From NCBI GenBank assembly GCA_026129525.1, contig JAHCHW010000002.1:450764-514763 (forward strand): 64,000 bases of DNA. Reading direction: 5' to 3'. Under the pieces are notes generated by a model. It did no database searches and was not told where the DNA came from. It saw only the letters and a program-made list of their open reading frames with translations. Position numbers and translations under genes: made by a program. This DNA comes from Chitinophagales bacterium (lineage in GTDB: Bacteria > Bacteroidota > Bacteroidia > Chitinophagales > LD1). Positions 44,385 through 53,708 of this stretch are shown piece after piece (within the stretch, counting starts at the first letter, position 1; each line of letters opens with the position of its first letter).

Positions 44385-45587
44385 CTACGAGCAGCATCTG
44401 CTCAAATGTTTTAAACCTTCGGCATACAAAATATAGGCGGCATTAATTTTTCTAGGATCGTTGCTTTTTAAACGGGCAGCCGGCAATCCTAAAAGGTTAG
44501 ATGCCATGGATAAGGAGTACCGCTTATGCCAATGCACATCCTTCACTTCTCCGGCAAATTTCTTTACTCGGTTTAACAATATGGTTGAAAGGGGTTTAAT
44601 GTGAAATGGGTCTTCGTGTAGGGTGTAATTTATGGAGTGTCCGGTAAAATCAATTTTAGCTACAGTGGGTTTCCATGTTTTTTGTGCAGGACCTGTTACC
44701 TGTAAGTAGTGCATAAACTTACAGATGTCGAACATGTAGTCGCCTTCGTGCCAATCCTTTGTATCAATAAACTTGATGTCAACTTTTCCGGAAGGGTAAA
44801 ACTTAAGCAGTATGTTTTCCATGTGGCAGTCGCCATGAACAAACGTGGTAAAGTGCACGCCAAATTGATGCAGATGGTGTTCGATATGATGTAGATAGGT
44901 TTCGGGTGTATCATATCGGTTGCCGTTGATGGTAATGGGTCGGGTAGATATTTTTTTAAACTCTGCATTTAAGTTGCGGGCAGTGTTCAGGCGTTCATGT
45001 ATTCGCTTTACATACAATTCTTTTATACTCGGCACTAAATTGTAGTTGATGGTGGATTTGTAAGAAGGTAAAAGAGCATCTAAAACAGCTTTCATTACTT
45101 TTTTCATTTCCACCTCTGTGTTCTCCTCTTTAAACAAATACTCGGCAAATGATTTACGTTCAAATGCCTGCATAATGTAGGCAAAGGGCGGCTTATCGTT
45201 CTTTATGGCATACACCTGCGGAAAATGATTGGCGAACCCTTTAGGTAATTCGCGCCTGTTGGCTATTGATTTCAGTTTTAGTGCTTCGCGCACTAACTTC
45301 TCGTTCATGTCAATTTTTACGGCATACCGAATATCGGCAGAGGTTAGCGCTACCAGTTCTGTTTCAGAGCCTTCACCTGCCGGAACGGAATAACCTTTTA
45401 CTTCATGCCCGGTAACAATTCCACTGGCTAAAGCTTCTCTTAAAAGCGAGTCAATAATTTCTTTTTCAACTTTAGTTAAGTCTTTCGGAAGTGCCTTACC
45501 GTTGAAAACAACTTCTTCGGGATACTGAGCCTTGGCGTTTGTTGCTGGCTTTTTGCCTCCTTTACTTTTTACTGCCTGTTGTGCCAT
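44385..45587 (-). CDS. APH/choline kinase-like phosphotransferase
   Basis: A 400-residue protein with the aminoglycoside phosphotransferase kinase fold. Visible features: the lysine of the N-lobe in RYAVKIDMNEKLVREALKLK (about residue 88) with its Glu partner, the Brenner-like catalytic loop FVHGDCHMENILL (about 248-260), and the metal-binding KFIDTKDWHEGDYMFDICKF (about 272-290). The first 25 residues are lysine/alanine rich and probably disordered. Substrate is unknown: small molecule or protein. It is the first gene of a minus-strand pair with the REC-ATPase fusion, and is divergent from the six-gene operon at 45738, sharing a 150-base promoter region. Confidence 0.8.
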   Translation of the reverse strand: MAQQAVKSKGGKKPATNAKAQYPEEVVFNGKALPKDLTKVEKEIIDSLLREALASGIVTGHEVKGYSVPAGEGSETELVALTSADIRYAVKIDMNEKLVREALKLKSIANRRELPKGFANHFPQVYAIKNDKPPFAYIMQAFERKSFAEYLFKEENTEVEMKKVMKAVLDALLPSYKSTINYNLVPSIKELYVKRIHERLNTARNLNAEFKKISTRPITINGNRYDTPETYLHHIEHHLHQFGVHFTTFVHGDCHMENILLKFYPSGKVDIKFIDTKDWHEGDYMFDICKFMHYLQVTGPAQKTWKPTVAKIDFTGHSINYTLHEDPFHIKPLSTILLNRVKKFAGEVKDVHWHKRYSLSMASNLLGLPAARLKSNDPRKINAAYILYAEGLKHLSRCCS

Positions 45588-45737
45588 AGTTAAGTTAAGT
45601 TAAGTTTAGCTTTTGTAGTTAAAGAGGACAAAGCCGCCATTGCATAGTTTTAAAAGTTTTGCAGAAAAAGTCGGGCTTTATTCTTTTTGGCTAATTTATA
45701 TCATATATTGGCATAAGCTAACAACTCCTTCACCAAT

Positions 45738-46517
45738 ATGCCTTTTGTTTTAGCATGGAATACCGTATCGGTGCTTATTGCTGCTACCGCAGCTATGGCA
45801 GTTGTAGCCGTAGGGGTAAATGTTTACGTGCTTTTACGCAAATTTTTCCCCTTTCTTATTCCCACGCTTGTGTTACAACTACGGAATTACGGCAGGTTGC
45901 TTAAGCTCCTTTTCAGTTTCCCGAAAAAGAAAGTTGTTATACGCGAATTTTATTCATCAGCTATTACAAACAAGATTATTGTTTACAATGAAGCCTTTGC
46001 ATTAGAATGGCAAGTTGAAAATGCATGGAGTGTAACGATTGCCCCTGATCCGGGTCAAGTAACCACTTCCGGCAGAATTGTGCAAGTAGCTGATTTTGAG
46101 AAACGGGAGTTTGTGCTAACTGCAAAAGGATGGTTTAGTACCGTAAGTAAAAGCATTACCATTTGTCCTCCAAAGGTAGTGTTCGAACCGGTTAAAATTG
46201 TGCAGCCCACATTTTGTACTTCCTACCCTCTGCTTCCTGATCCTAAGAAGCTTCATACGTTGGACACTACTGCCAGGCGCTTAGAATTTGAGTTGAACTA
46301 TGAGATACCTGATTACGCCAACGTCATTAACTTTGGTGCAAGCCTGAATCCGATTTGCCGCCTCGAAAAATTAGACGTAACGGTTGCTTTGGAGGATAAA
46401 AGCACCGATAATTTTTATTACAGCCATACCAAAGAAGTAATAAACAAGTTAGATGATTTAGCAAACGACATAACATCCGAAATTTCAAACACCATTAAAA
46501 CGCACTACAATGAATGA
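45738..46517 (+). CDS. Membrane-anchored protein with Ig-like central domain
   Basis: A 259-residue protein, first of the six-gene operon. The N-terminus is a membrane helix (about 8-32, SVLIAATAAMAVVAVGVNVYVLL), followed by a second hydrophobic patch. The middle (IIVYNEAFALEWQVENAWSVT to FVLTAKGWFSTVSKSITI) has the alternation of a beta-sandwich. The C-terminus (SHTKEVINKLDDLANDITSEIS) is helical. I do not recognise the family. It overlaps the DUF4407 gene by eight bases. Confidence 0.7.
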   Translation: MPFVLAWNTVSVLIAATAAMAVVAVGVNVYVLLRKFFPFLIPTLVLQLRNYGRLLKLLFSFPKKKVVIREFYSSAITNKIIVYNEAFALEWQVENAWSVTIAPDPGQVTTSGRIVQVADFEKREFVLTAKGWFSTVSKSITICPPKVVFEPVKIVQPTFCTSYPLLPDPKKLHTLDTTARRLEFELNYEIPDYANVINFGASLNPICRLEKLDVTVALEDKSTDNFYYSHTKEVINKLDDLANDITSEISNTIKTHYNE

Positions 46518-47694
46518 ATTAAAGAATTATCAATTTCCGGAGCCCTCAGCGGTATCAAAATTTTTCTGGTGGTGCTGCGGTGCCGATGCACAAATTCTTG
46601 CACGTTGCTCGTGGAGCGACCATGTAAAGTATTTCTGTTTGGGAGGCATTGTATTGGCAACCGGTTTTATGGGAATGCTTTCCATGGGTTTTGCTATGTA
46701 TATAATTTTCAATATTTGGGTGGCGTGCATAATAGGTCCTATTTGGGGGTTAATTGTGTTTAACCTCGACAGGTTTATTGTTTCCAGTACCGGCAAAGGA
46801 GATGGAAAGGATACTATTTCGAAGAACGAGTTAGTTAACGCCTTGCCGCGTTTATTTATGGCAGGACTTTTAGGACTTACTATTTCAGCTCCTTTAGAGA
46901 TATATATTTTTGATAAGGAAATTCAATTACAGGTAAGCATACGAAAAGATGAAAGGGTAACTGAACTAAAAACAAAAATACAGGCACGATATGTAAAAGA
47001 GTTGGCAGAACTGGATGCTGAAAAAAAGCGGTTAGATAAAATATACCGCGAGAAAGAACAGCAAGTGAAAGAACAAGATAAGCAGTTGAACGATGAAATG
47101 AGCGGCAATGCAGGCGCACGTGGATATGGACAGGAAGCCCGCAAAAAAGAAGCACGACTTAATGAATTAAAAGGGGAGCGTGATGCAGCCCTTCAAAAAA
47201 CGGAGGACCTCCAAAAGCAAATAGACGAAAAAATTAAGCAACGAGAAGATGAAGTAGCCGGAGAAAAAGAGAAGATACTGGCAAGCGCCCCGGGATTGTT
47301 AGAACGCCTGTTGGCACTCGAAGATGTCCCCGGTAGCACTATTCCCGTTTTGATGGTTCGGCTGTTGTTCATCTTTATTGAAATAGCACCTGTATTGTTT
47401 AAACTGATGTTAATGTATAGCCCTTATGATTATTTGAATGATAACGTTTCAAAGATTATACAGGTGCGTCAGGGCATAGGTATTAAAGAGGAATTCTACA
47501 AAGATGTAAAAGGAGGATTGGTTGATTACCGTGCCCATTATGTGCCGAATACCATCATTGATATAACGGAAAAGTTGCTTGAGCGACAGAAGCAGTTGTC
47601 AAACAGAATTATCGATAAGTGGGCGGAAGGCGAGGAGAAGAAAATTGATGCTGATCCGGGTAAGTATATTAAGTTGGAGGATCCAACAGCTTGA
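46510..47694 (+). CDS. DUF4407 domain membrane protein
   Basis: A 394-residue protein with four membrane helices (about 40-60, 66-85, 110-128 and 283-304). The DUF4407 signature is present: KFFWWCCGADAQILARCSW and WGLIVFNLDRFIVSS. Between helices 3 and 4 is a long charged coiled coil (about 140-265) with many Glu, Lys and Gln residues. DUF4407 function is unknown. It overlaps the gene before it and ends four bases before the next start codon. Confidence 0.88.
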   Translation: MNELKNYQFPEPSAVSKFFWWCCGADAQILARCSWSDHVKYFCLGGIVLATGFMGMLSMGFAMYIIFNIWVACIIGPIWGLIVFNLDRFIVSSTGKGDGKDTISKNELVNALPRLFMAGLLGLTISAPLEIYIFDKEIQLQVSIRKDERVTELKTKIQARYVKELAELDAEKKRLDKIYREKEQQVKEQDKQLNDEMSGNAGARGYGQEARKKEARLNELKGERDAALQKTEDLQKQIDEKIKQREDEVAGEKEKILASAPGLLERLLALEDVPGSTIPVLMVRLLFIFIEIAPVLFKLMLMYSPYDYLNDNVSKIIQVRQGIGIKEEFYKDVKGGLVDYRAHYVPNTIIDITEKLLERQKQLSNRIIDKWAEGEEKKIDADPGKYIKLEDPTA

Positions 47695-47698
47695 CCGT

Positions 47699-49180
47699 AT
47701 GGATTTTTTAGTAAAAACGGCAGCGGCAGATGTAGCTTTTGTAAACTGGGCAGGAGATAGAAGCAGGCTTTACTTCAGTGTGCTTGGCGCCATGATACTC
47801 GCGCTTACGGTATTTACTTTTGTTGCCTTTTTTCATTTTACCGAGGTAATAGAATTTTCAATGTATGCCCGCCTTATAGCGGCAGGGTTCTGTTCGTTTA
47901 TAGTTTGGAACTTGTATCGGTTGGTTTTTGCCACCACCTCTCATGATATACGATACGATTATGAGTTCAGAGCCTTCCCTCCGGTTACCGTCCGTAATGT
48001 GGATGTGTTGCGGATAGTATTTTTTGTGTTTATAGGTTTTATAGTAGCCAACGGCATTCTGATTTGGACGCTGCATTTTGAAATTGAAGAAATACTCCAA
48101 CAGATTAATGCCGGAAAGTTTGATGACGATAGTTTAGTGATGGTTACCCTAAACCTTACAAACAAACTGGTGGACAAGTATCAGGCGGATTCCATGCTTC
48201 ATCGTATTCAGATTGTGCAGTTACTGACCGGGTGGAAGTATTATGTCTTTATACTTATCGTTTCACTTCTTTTTTGTGCACCGGTTTTAATACGTCTTTT
48301 TCTAGACGACATCAGAAATGGGGCTTACGAAAGGAGCAGAATCATCAATGAGCGCCATATCGTGCAGAGCCATTACAACTTTACACGCGACTATAGTGTA
48401 GATGTGTTAAAGGAGGTGTTCAAAGTAAATCATGTTTGGTTTGAGCGGTATTATGACCCACCTTTTAACCTGCATCCTAAAATTTCCATTATTGAAGAAC
48501 TTGATGAAGAAGGAAAGAAATTTGTAACCGGAAGAACCGAAACGGAGCACTGTGATTTTTGTGGCGCAGCGCCAAACGGAAATTTTATGCAGGTGTTGGA
48601 CGATAACCGCGTACGCTGCTACGCTTGCTCGGTAGATGCGGTTGATTCGTTGATGATGCTGAACGACCTTTACTTAAAAGCACATCAGTTTATGATTGAT
48701 ATTGGCTATCCGGTAACCAGAAACTTCCCCTTACGGATTGCCAAAGCCAATGAAATTGCCGAATGTTTGGATGAAAAGTTTATCCCCACTCCGGGTTTTG
48801 ACGAACGGGCGCTTGGTTTGGCAGTCAGAAGAGGTGATGAGCAGTTTATTCTTGTGGAGCGAGGTCATCGTAAGCCCACAATGTATGCCATTCTTGCTCA
48901 TGAACTCACACATATTTGGCAGTTTAATAACCTTAACTACGATTTGATGAAACAGCAGCATGGAATATTGTTGATAGAAGGACAAGCCATGTGGACGCAG
49001 TTGAAAGCGCTTAAACATCAAAAGGCAGTAGTTGAATACGAAAACCTTGAGGTGTGGTTAACTTATGATGAATCGGAATACGGGAAAGGTTACCGGTATT
49101 TGTTAGCTTACCTAAAAGAGCATAAACAGAAAGATCCCTTTAAACTGCTGCTTTCCGAATATCCTAAAATGCATGCTTAA
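47699..49180 (+). CDS. Membrane DA1-like zinc-ribbon metalloprotease
   Basis: The frame is open from 47579 inside the preceding gene, but ATG 47699, four bases after that stop, is preferred; 493 residues. N-terminal half: four membrane helices (about 24-48, 56-76, 104-124, 180-200) in a layout like DUF4407. Then a four-cysteine zinc module, HCDFCGAAP...RVRCYAC (Cys285, 288, 307, 310), and a gluzincin protease core, AILAHELTHIWQF (HExxH at 401-405) with the third-ligand candidate Glu428 in LLIEGQAMW. Zinc module plus HExxH and EG..A resembles the DA1 peptidase family, whose plant members carry LIM domains. The substrate is unknown. Confidence 0.72.
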   Translation: MDFLVKTAAADVAFVNWAGDRSRLYFSVLGAMILALTVFTFVAFFHFTEVIEFSMYARLIAAGFCSFIVWNLYRLVFATTSHDIRYDYEFRAFPPVTVRNVDVLRIVFFVFIGFIVANGILIWTLHFEIEEILQQINAGKFDDDSLVMVTLNLTNKLVDKYQADSMLHRIQIVQLLTGWKYYVFILIVSLLFCAPVLIRLFLDDIRNGAYERSRIINERHIVQSHYNFTRDYSVDVLKEVFKVNHVWFERYYDPPFNLHPKISIIEELDEEGKKFVTGRTETEHCDFCGAAPNGNFMQVLDDNRVRCYACSVDAVDSLMMLNDLYLKAHQFMIDIGYPVTRNFPLRIAKANEIAECLDEKFIPTPGFDERALGLAVRRGDEQFILVERGHRKPTMYAILAHELTHIWQFNNLNYDLMKQQHGILLIEGQAMWTQLKALKHQKAVVEYENLEVWLTYDESEYGKGYRYLLAYLKEHKQKDPFKLLLSEYPKMHA

Positions 49181-50208
49181 TGGAGAAGTATATACGCGGA
49201 ATTTTTACGGCACATATATTTTCAGATGAAAAGACCCCTTTGCAGGAGGGAGTGCACAAAAAGGATTTGTATAGAATAAATTTTACCCAATGCGTTTCGA
49301 AAGATACAGAGTACATAGATAAGTATAACATCCATGAACTGACGAGTAATAGCTCTCACGAGCCCGATTTTTTGCATAATGTTATTGTGTTTTTCAAAGC
49401 CGGTAATCCAAACGAGGTCAGCGCTTTTTCTGCCGATTTGGACAATGTAATTATTACCGATGTACGCATTACCGATGTGGAAGAAAAGGGCGGAGTAAAA
49501 TATGCCACCATGCGCGGAATTGTTTACGGCACTATTAAAACTATTAAACCGTACAGAAAAAATGAGAAGGTAATAGAAGATGCTCCAGTAGATAAAGGCG
49601 ATGGATGGCTAAAGGGATTAGGTAACAATGCTGATGGATGCCTCAGCGGATGTTTGGCTTGGCTGTTTAAATTGCTTCAGTTGTTACTCCTTTTACTGTT
49701 GTTAGCATTTCTGTGGAATTTAATAGGTAGGGGCGGTTGCAAAGGTTGCAATTCCGGTGGAAGCGGTGCACAAAAATGCGATACGACTTATCTCTATAGA
49801 ATTGATACTGTTTATCTGCCCGATGGCGACACCTCTGTTCGTTACCGCGATACCGTTTATCTCCCGTTATTGAGTGATTCTCTCCAGAACCAGGGGAAAA
49901 TTAAAGTGTACAATGATGAGGTAGAAATAGTAGTAGGAGATTTTATGGATAATGATAATGATATAGTGAACCTCTATTTGAATGATGTGCTGATTGATAA
50001 AAATGTAGTATTGAGCAGTTTGGATATAAAGGTGTACAAACTTTTACTGGACGAAGGAATTAATGAAATTAAGATTGAAACCGTTAGTGCCGGACTGGAT
50101 GGTAAAATTGCTACTCCTGATATTTTAATTTTTGACGGAGACCGGAAGATATCGCTGCGCCCAAAGTCAAAGGTTGGCATTCCGGGGATTTTTCATCTTG
50201 ACTTATGA
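49180..50208 (+). CDS. Single-pass membrane protein of unknown function
   Basis: A 342-residue protein whose start codon overlaps the previous stop (TAATG). An N-terminal soluble domain (1-150) is followed by a strong leucine-rich membrane helix (about 160-183, LAWLFKLLQLLLLLLLLAFLW), a cysteine/glycine stretch (GGCKGCNSGG) and a C-terminal beta-rich domain with repeats of DTVYLP type (CDTTYLYRIDTVYLP, RDTVYLPLL). The C-terminal domain is probably on the outer face of the membrane. No family recognised. Confidence 0.68.
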   Translation: MEKYIRGIFTAHIFSDEKTPLQEGVHKKDLYRINFTQCVSKDTEYIDKYNIHELTSNSSHEPDFLHNVIVFFKAGNPNEVSAFSADLDNVIITDVRITDVEEKGGVKYATMRGIVYGTIKTIKPYRKNEKVIEDAPVDKGDGWLKGLGNNADGCLSGCLAWLFKLLQLLLLLLLLAFLWNLIGRGGCKGCNSGGSGAQKCDTTYLYRIDTVYLPDGDTSVRYRDTVYLPLLSDSLQNQGKIKVYNDEVEIVVGDFMDNDNDIVNLYLNDVLIDKNVVLSSLDIKVYKLLLDEGINEIKIETVSAGLDGKIATPDILIFDGDRKISLRPKSKVGIPGIFHLDL

Positions 50209-50295
50209 AATGCATGTGCATAAATTCACGCTATCCGGAAATTCGTAAACTCTCATGGGCATTCCATGTGTTCGCTAAAAATATAATGCATATAC

Positions 50296-51267
50296 ATGAG
50301 ACGAAATAGAGGATATTACCGCATCAGTGAACGCGAGTTTTTCATTATCGCTGCGTTGTTTGCGTTTGCCTTTTTACTTGTTTGCCTGCTTATGACTACC
50401 AACCGGTTAAATGAATACCTGTTAACTGACGAAAATCTGGGAAGAAAAGTGCGACTGAAAATTGATGAAGAAGAACTGAAAAAACTAAACGAAGAGAATG
50501 ATTCCGATTCTTTAGCTATGGATGACTGCAAAGAAGTTTTGCACCGGTTAACATGGAATGATTACGATGGGAACGCTTATTCAGGAAATTGGAAGATTTG
50601 TGAGTCAGCATTTATCCGCTCGTCAAAAAACAGGCAAACAGCTTACAGCTATATTCCGTTGATTAAGTTCGATAAAGAGTTTTTGATTGAAACAATGCAA
50701 ATGTACGACCGAATCAGAAAAAGAGAAAACTTAAATTATCGCCAAACAGCCGAAATGATAGTGTCGAGTGTGCAGAGCATTCCATACACGCTTATACATC
50801 CGGGAGCACATAGCAGTGCTATTAAGGAGAGTGCCTTTATGAAACAATATCATGAAGCCCCGGAGCATTTGCCGCTGAACAAGGTGGGTGGCTGCCTTGC
50901 CAATATAGACCCCATTGGCGTTCAGTCTCCGGTAGAATTTTTGTACAACTTGAAAGCCGACTGCGACACCAGAACGGTATTTCTCTACACAATACTCTCG
51001 TATTTTGGGTATGACGTTATCGTAATTTCGGGTCCCACGGGTCCTGATACCTATCATTCCATGCTGGGAATAAACATGCCTGGGGCGTCCGGATTAAGTT
51101 TTAGAAATCCGGCTAACTCGATTAAATACTATATATGGGAGAGTACGGCTTTTTATACTAAGAAATGGTATCCTGGTAATGACACAGAAATTGGTTCTTA
51201 TTCAAACTTCTCTTTTGCCTTTAAGCCATCGGCATGGAAAATAGATTTACAAACACAAAAATTGTAG
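50296..51267 (+). CDS. Membrane-anchored transglutaminase-like protease
   Basis: A 323-residue protein with one N-terminal membrane helix (about 13-34). The papain-like transglutaminase core is visible as LKADCDTRTVFLYTILSYFG (Cys about 219) followed by the likely catalytic His in PDTYHSMLGINMPG (about 255) and a later acidic residue. Such domains act as cysteine proteases, peptide cyclases or cross-linkers. An earlier segment, MIVSSVQSIPYTLI, also fits this superfamily. It starts 87 bases after the previous gene and ends one base before the last gene. Confidence 0.72.
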   Translation: MRRNRGYYRISEREFFIIAALFAFAFLLVCLLMTTNRLNEYLLTDENLGRKVRLKIDEEELKKLNEENDSDSLAMDDCKEVLHRLTWNDYDGNAYSGNWKICESAFIRSSKNRQTAYSYIPLIKFDKEFLIETMQMYDRIRKRENLNYRQTAEMIVSSVQSIPYTLIHPGAHSSAIKESAFMKQYHEAPEHLPLNKVGGCLANIDPIGVQSPVEFLYNLKADCDTRTVFLYTILSYFGYDVIVISGPTGPDTYHSMLGINMPGASGLSFRNPANSIKYYIWESTAFYTKKWYPGNDTEIGSYSNFSFAFKPSAWKIDLQTQKL

Positions 51268-51268
51268 T

Positions 51269-51784
51269 ATGAAATATTTGTATGCAATAACCGAATTGCT
51301 CGTTACGTTTCTTTTAAGTATAGCTATTTTGGTCAGCCTTTATAAAATCATTCTTCTCTATCTGAAGGCGCGTAGTAATACTACCGTTCCTCATAATCAA
51401 GCTTTTTTCATTTTTTGTGCAGGAGTTTATCTTTCTGCGGGACTCATTTTCAGTACTGCCTTAGATCCCTTGTTGCTAACAATTAAAATGACCTATGACA
51501 GGCATGCTGATATTGTCAGCAATGTTGGAACGGCTGTTGGGTATACGTTAATGTTCTTTACAATAACTTACCTGTTTGTATTGTTCGTTCAATTAGCAAC
51601 GCTTTTCCTGTTTGATAAGGTTACAGTTATGATTGATGACGTTAAAGAAGTAATCGAGAATAACATTGGATTTGCGTGGTTTGTTTCTGCTGCTTTAGTA
51701 TTTACTTCCTTGATTTCCAGAATTGGAATTACCGCTATTTTGGAGGCGTTAGTGCCGCACCCTGAGGTGATAAATATTTTTTAG
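51269..51784 (+). CDS. Four-helix membrane protein, last gene of the operon
   Basis: A 171-residue hydrophobic protein with about four membrane helices (8-30, 47-65, 85-110, 130-155). I do not recognise the family. It starts one base after the transglutaminase-like gene stop, so both are translated from one message. It may form the membrane component with its neighbours. Confidence 0.68.
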   Translation: MKYLYAITELLVTFLLSIAILVSLYKIILLYLKARSNTTVPHNQAFFIFCAGVYLSAGLIFSTALDPLLLTIKMTYDRHADIVSNVGTAVGYTLMFFTITYLFVLFVQLATLFLFDKVTVMIDDVKEVIENNIGFAWFVSAALVFTSLISRIGITAILEALVPHPEVINIF

Positions 51785-51868
51785 CTTGAGATATTGTTTG
51801 AGAATAATGAGCCATCGCCTTTCACCAAGCTGGCATCTGGGAATCGCGAATTTTGATTAGGAAAAATC

Positions 51869-51924
51869 ATGCCTACATCTCGCTCTAACTCAGCTTCTTT
51901 CAGGGCTTTGCGCAGTCGGGCTAT
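51869..51924 (-). mobile_element. Remnant of an IS3-family OrfA end
   Basis: ATGCCTAC (51869-51876) followed by 48 bases (51877-51924) exactly match the IS3-family element at 56436-56443 and 56459-56506. The copy here lacks the 15 bases in between, which in the intact element contain the A-rich frameshift site. The flanks do not match, so this is a short relic. Confidence 0.75.
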
Positions 51925-52107
51925 GCAATGTCCTACAATCTGTGCGTTACGATTACCGCCAACGTTTTTCGGCTTTGCGTTCGGGCGCTAAGAGCATTAA
52001 GTGCATTGAGGAATGCAAATTTGAACAGTTATGGCACACCCGCCTGAACGGCAAAGGCGGGCAGGCGGATGACGCGGATTTTTATGATTAAAAGGAAATA
52101 GTTTCTC
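51925..52107. other. Non-coding gap with a GC-rich hairpin
   Basis: No gene is visible between the IS remnant and the T9SS gene remnant. A 7-bp hairpin CCCGCCT/AGGCGGG (52039-52045 with 52055-52061, loop 9) followed by CAGGCGG looks like a mini-repeat and may also act as a terminator. Confidence 0.45.
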
Positions 52108-53630
52108 TCACTCGACCACCAACTTTGCTCTTGCAAACTTTCCTTCTTGTTCAGCTATTACAATATACAACCCTTTGCTTAAATCACTCACATTAACCTG
52201 CCACTTATCACTTGCCACACGCCACTCTTTCACCATTCTTCCATGCACATCATACACTTTCACTATTCCTCCAATCATTTCACTACTCACTTCCAACTGC
52301 ACACTGCCACTCGCTGGGTTTGGGTAACCTGTATTTGGCTGTTCAAGCCCCCTTCGGGGGTTTGGGGGTCTATACCCACTAAACAATTTTCAATCTCGCA
52401 ACCATTGCTATCTAACTTTAAAAACCAGCCTACCTGCGGGGGCTGTTGGGTGGTGTTCTGGCACTGACCTACGGCTATTAAGCTGCCATCGGGGAGCACA
52501 TCAATATCCGTCAGGTAATTATGGGAAAAGGAAGTTTGCAAGCCTGCGTAAGTTTTGTTCCATATTACATTACCGTTGGCATCTAACTTTACTATCCACC
52601 CGCTTAGTATGCTCGAATCGGTATTGTAGTAGGGTTTATTGCCGCAGCCTATAAAGCTGCCATCGGGTAGTTCTTCCAAATCAACTATGGCGGTTGTGGT
52701 GTTATATCTGCCATCGCTGAATGTCCATTGCTTAGTAAAGTTACTATCCATTTTTACCACGGTAGCAATTTTATAAACCCCGCCTACGGTTTGCAGGGCT
52801 TTCTTTTGTGCTCCGTAAATAAACCCCCCATCTTGTGTTTGGCGCAAGCCCTCGGCTACATAGGTGCTGTCGTTGGGGTCGAACCACTGCCTTACAATGT
52901 TGCCGCCTGTGTCCACTTCTAATAGCCAGGTGTTGGCGTGTTCGTTGGTTTGGTTGAGGTTGCTACGAATGCAACCCAACAGAATATTTCCATTAGCAAG
53001 TAATACCATGCTTTTAGCATAATCCTGTTTATATTGGTCGTAAGACTTTTCCCATACTTTGTTGCCCTCGGCATCAATTTTAAGCAATACAACGTTGGCA
53101 TTGTTGGTGGACTGAATAGTTTTAACTCCACTGATAAAAAAGCCGGATGTATCTGCATTTAAAAGTGTATTGCCGAAGTAGGCATATACATCAGGCGCGT
53201 AATACGTGTATATGCTGAAACTATCAAGAGATGCATTAAATTTTGCAAACAATATTTTGATGGTGCTATCTATTGTATAACCAGCCAAAGCAAATGTTTT
53301 ATTTGGTGTTTTAATGAGCGTATTAGCAAACACGCCAAAATCTATAGTATTGGAGGTATCTATTAAAGTTTTATACTTAATTATACTCCCTGTTGCATTT
53401 ATTATAGCCATCAATAATTTGGGGTTATATGGAGGTGTTTTAGGGGCTGCCAGTCCAATTACTTTGTAGGTTGTGTCATTGGCTACTACGCTGCTGAATA
53501 ACATTATGGGTCGGTCTTCAACATACGTTTTATTCCAAACGTTCTGTGCTTTTGTAAAACAAAAAGCACAGAACATACATGCTGTAAGCAGGTATGCTAT
53601 GCGCTTTGGACTGTTGCTTGATACTATCAT
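52108..53630 (-). pseudogene. T9SS surface protein, frameshifted before the sorting domain
   Basis: The first frame (53630 down to 52287) encodes a signal peptide (MLTACMFCAFCFTKAQ-like) and repeat-containing body with DTGGNIVRQWFDPNDSTYVA, ending out of frame after CEIENCLVGID. The second frame (52386 to 52108) holds the type A sorting domain ending IVKVYDVHGRMVKEW ... SDLSKGLYIVIAEQEGKFAR. The shift lies in G/C runs (about 52349-52369) and one extra base would restore a protein of about 505 residues, like the intact paralogue at 53770-55284. As written the product would lack the T9SS signal. It could be phase-variable or a sequencing error. Confidence 0.8.
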
Positions 53631-53708
53631 TTTAAAATAACGAACTTGCCTTTAAGCAAGGCGTCTCCGTCTGTTTCCACTTTTGCAAGATAAATTCCAT
53701 TCCTTCTC
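53627..53708 (-). pseudogene. Fragment of a T9SS sorting domain
   Basis: On the minus strand this reads RNGIYLAKVETDGDALLKG then KFVILK and a stop that overlaps the next start codon (ATGA). It is the last 25 residues of a type A sorting domain, cut off upstream by the palindromic element at 53709-53748. A near-identical tail occurs at 55281-55487 in front of the paralogue, so the unit was duplicated. Confidence 0.75.

Noticed and set aside
47579..47698. Upstream start for the DA1-like protein within the DUF4407 gene
   Set aside because: It would overlap the preceding gene by more than 100 bases; the ATG four bases after that stop leads straight into the membrane region.
52039..52061. Functional terminator for the six-gene operon
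   Set aside because: It is about 255 bases after the last stop codon and lacks a following T run; it looks more like a mini-repeat.
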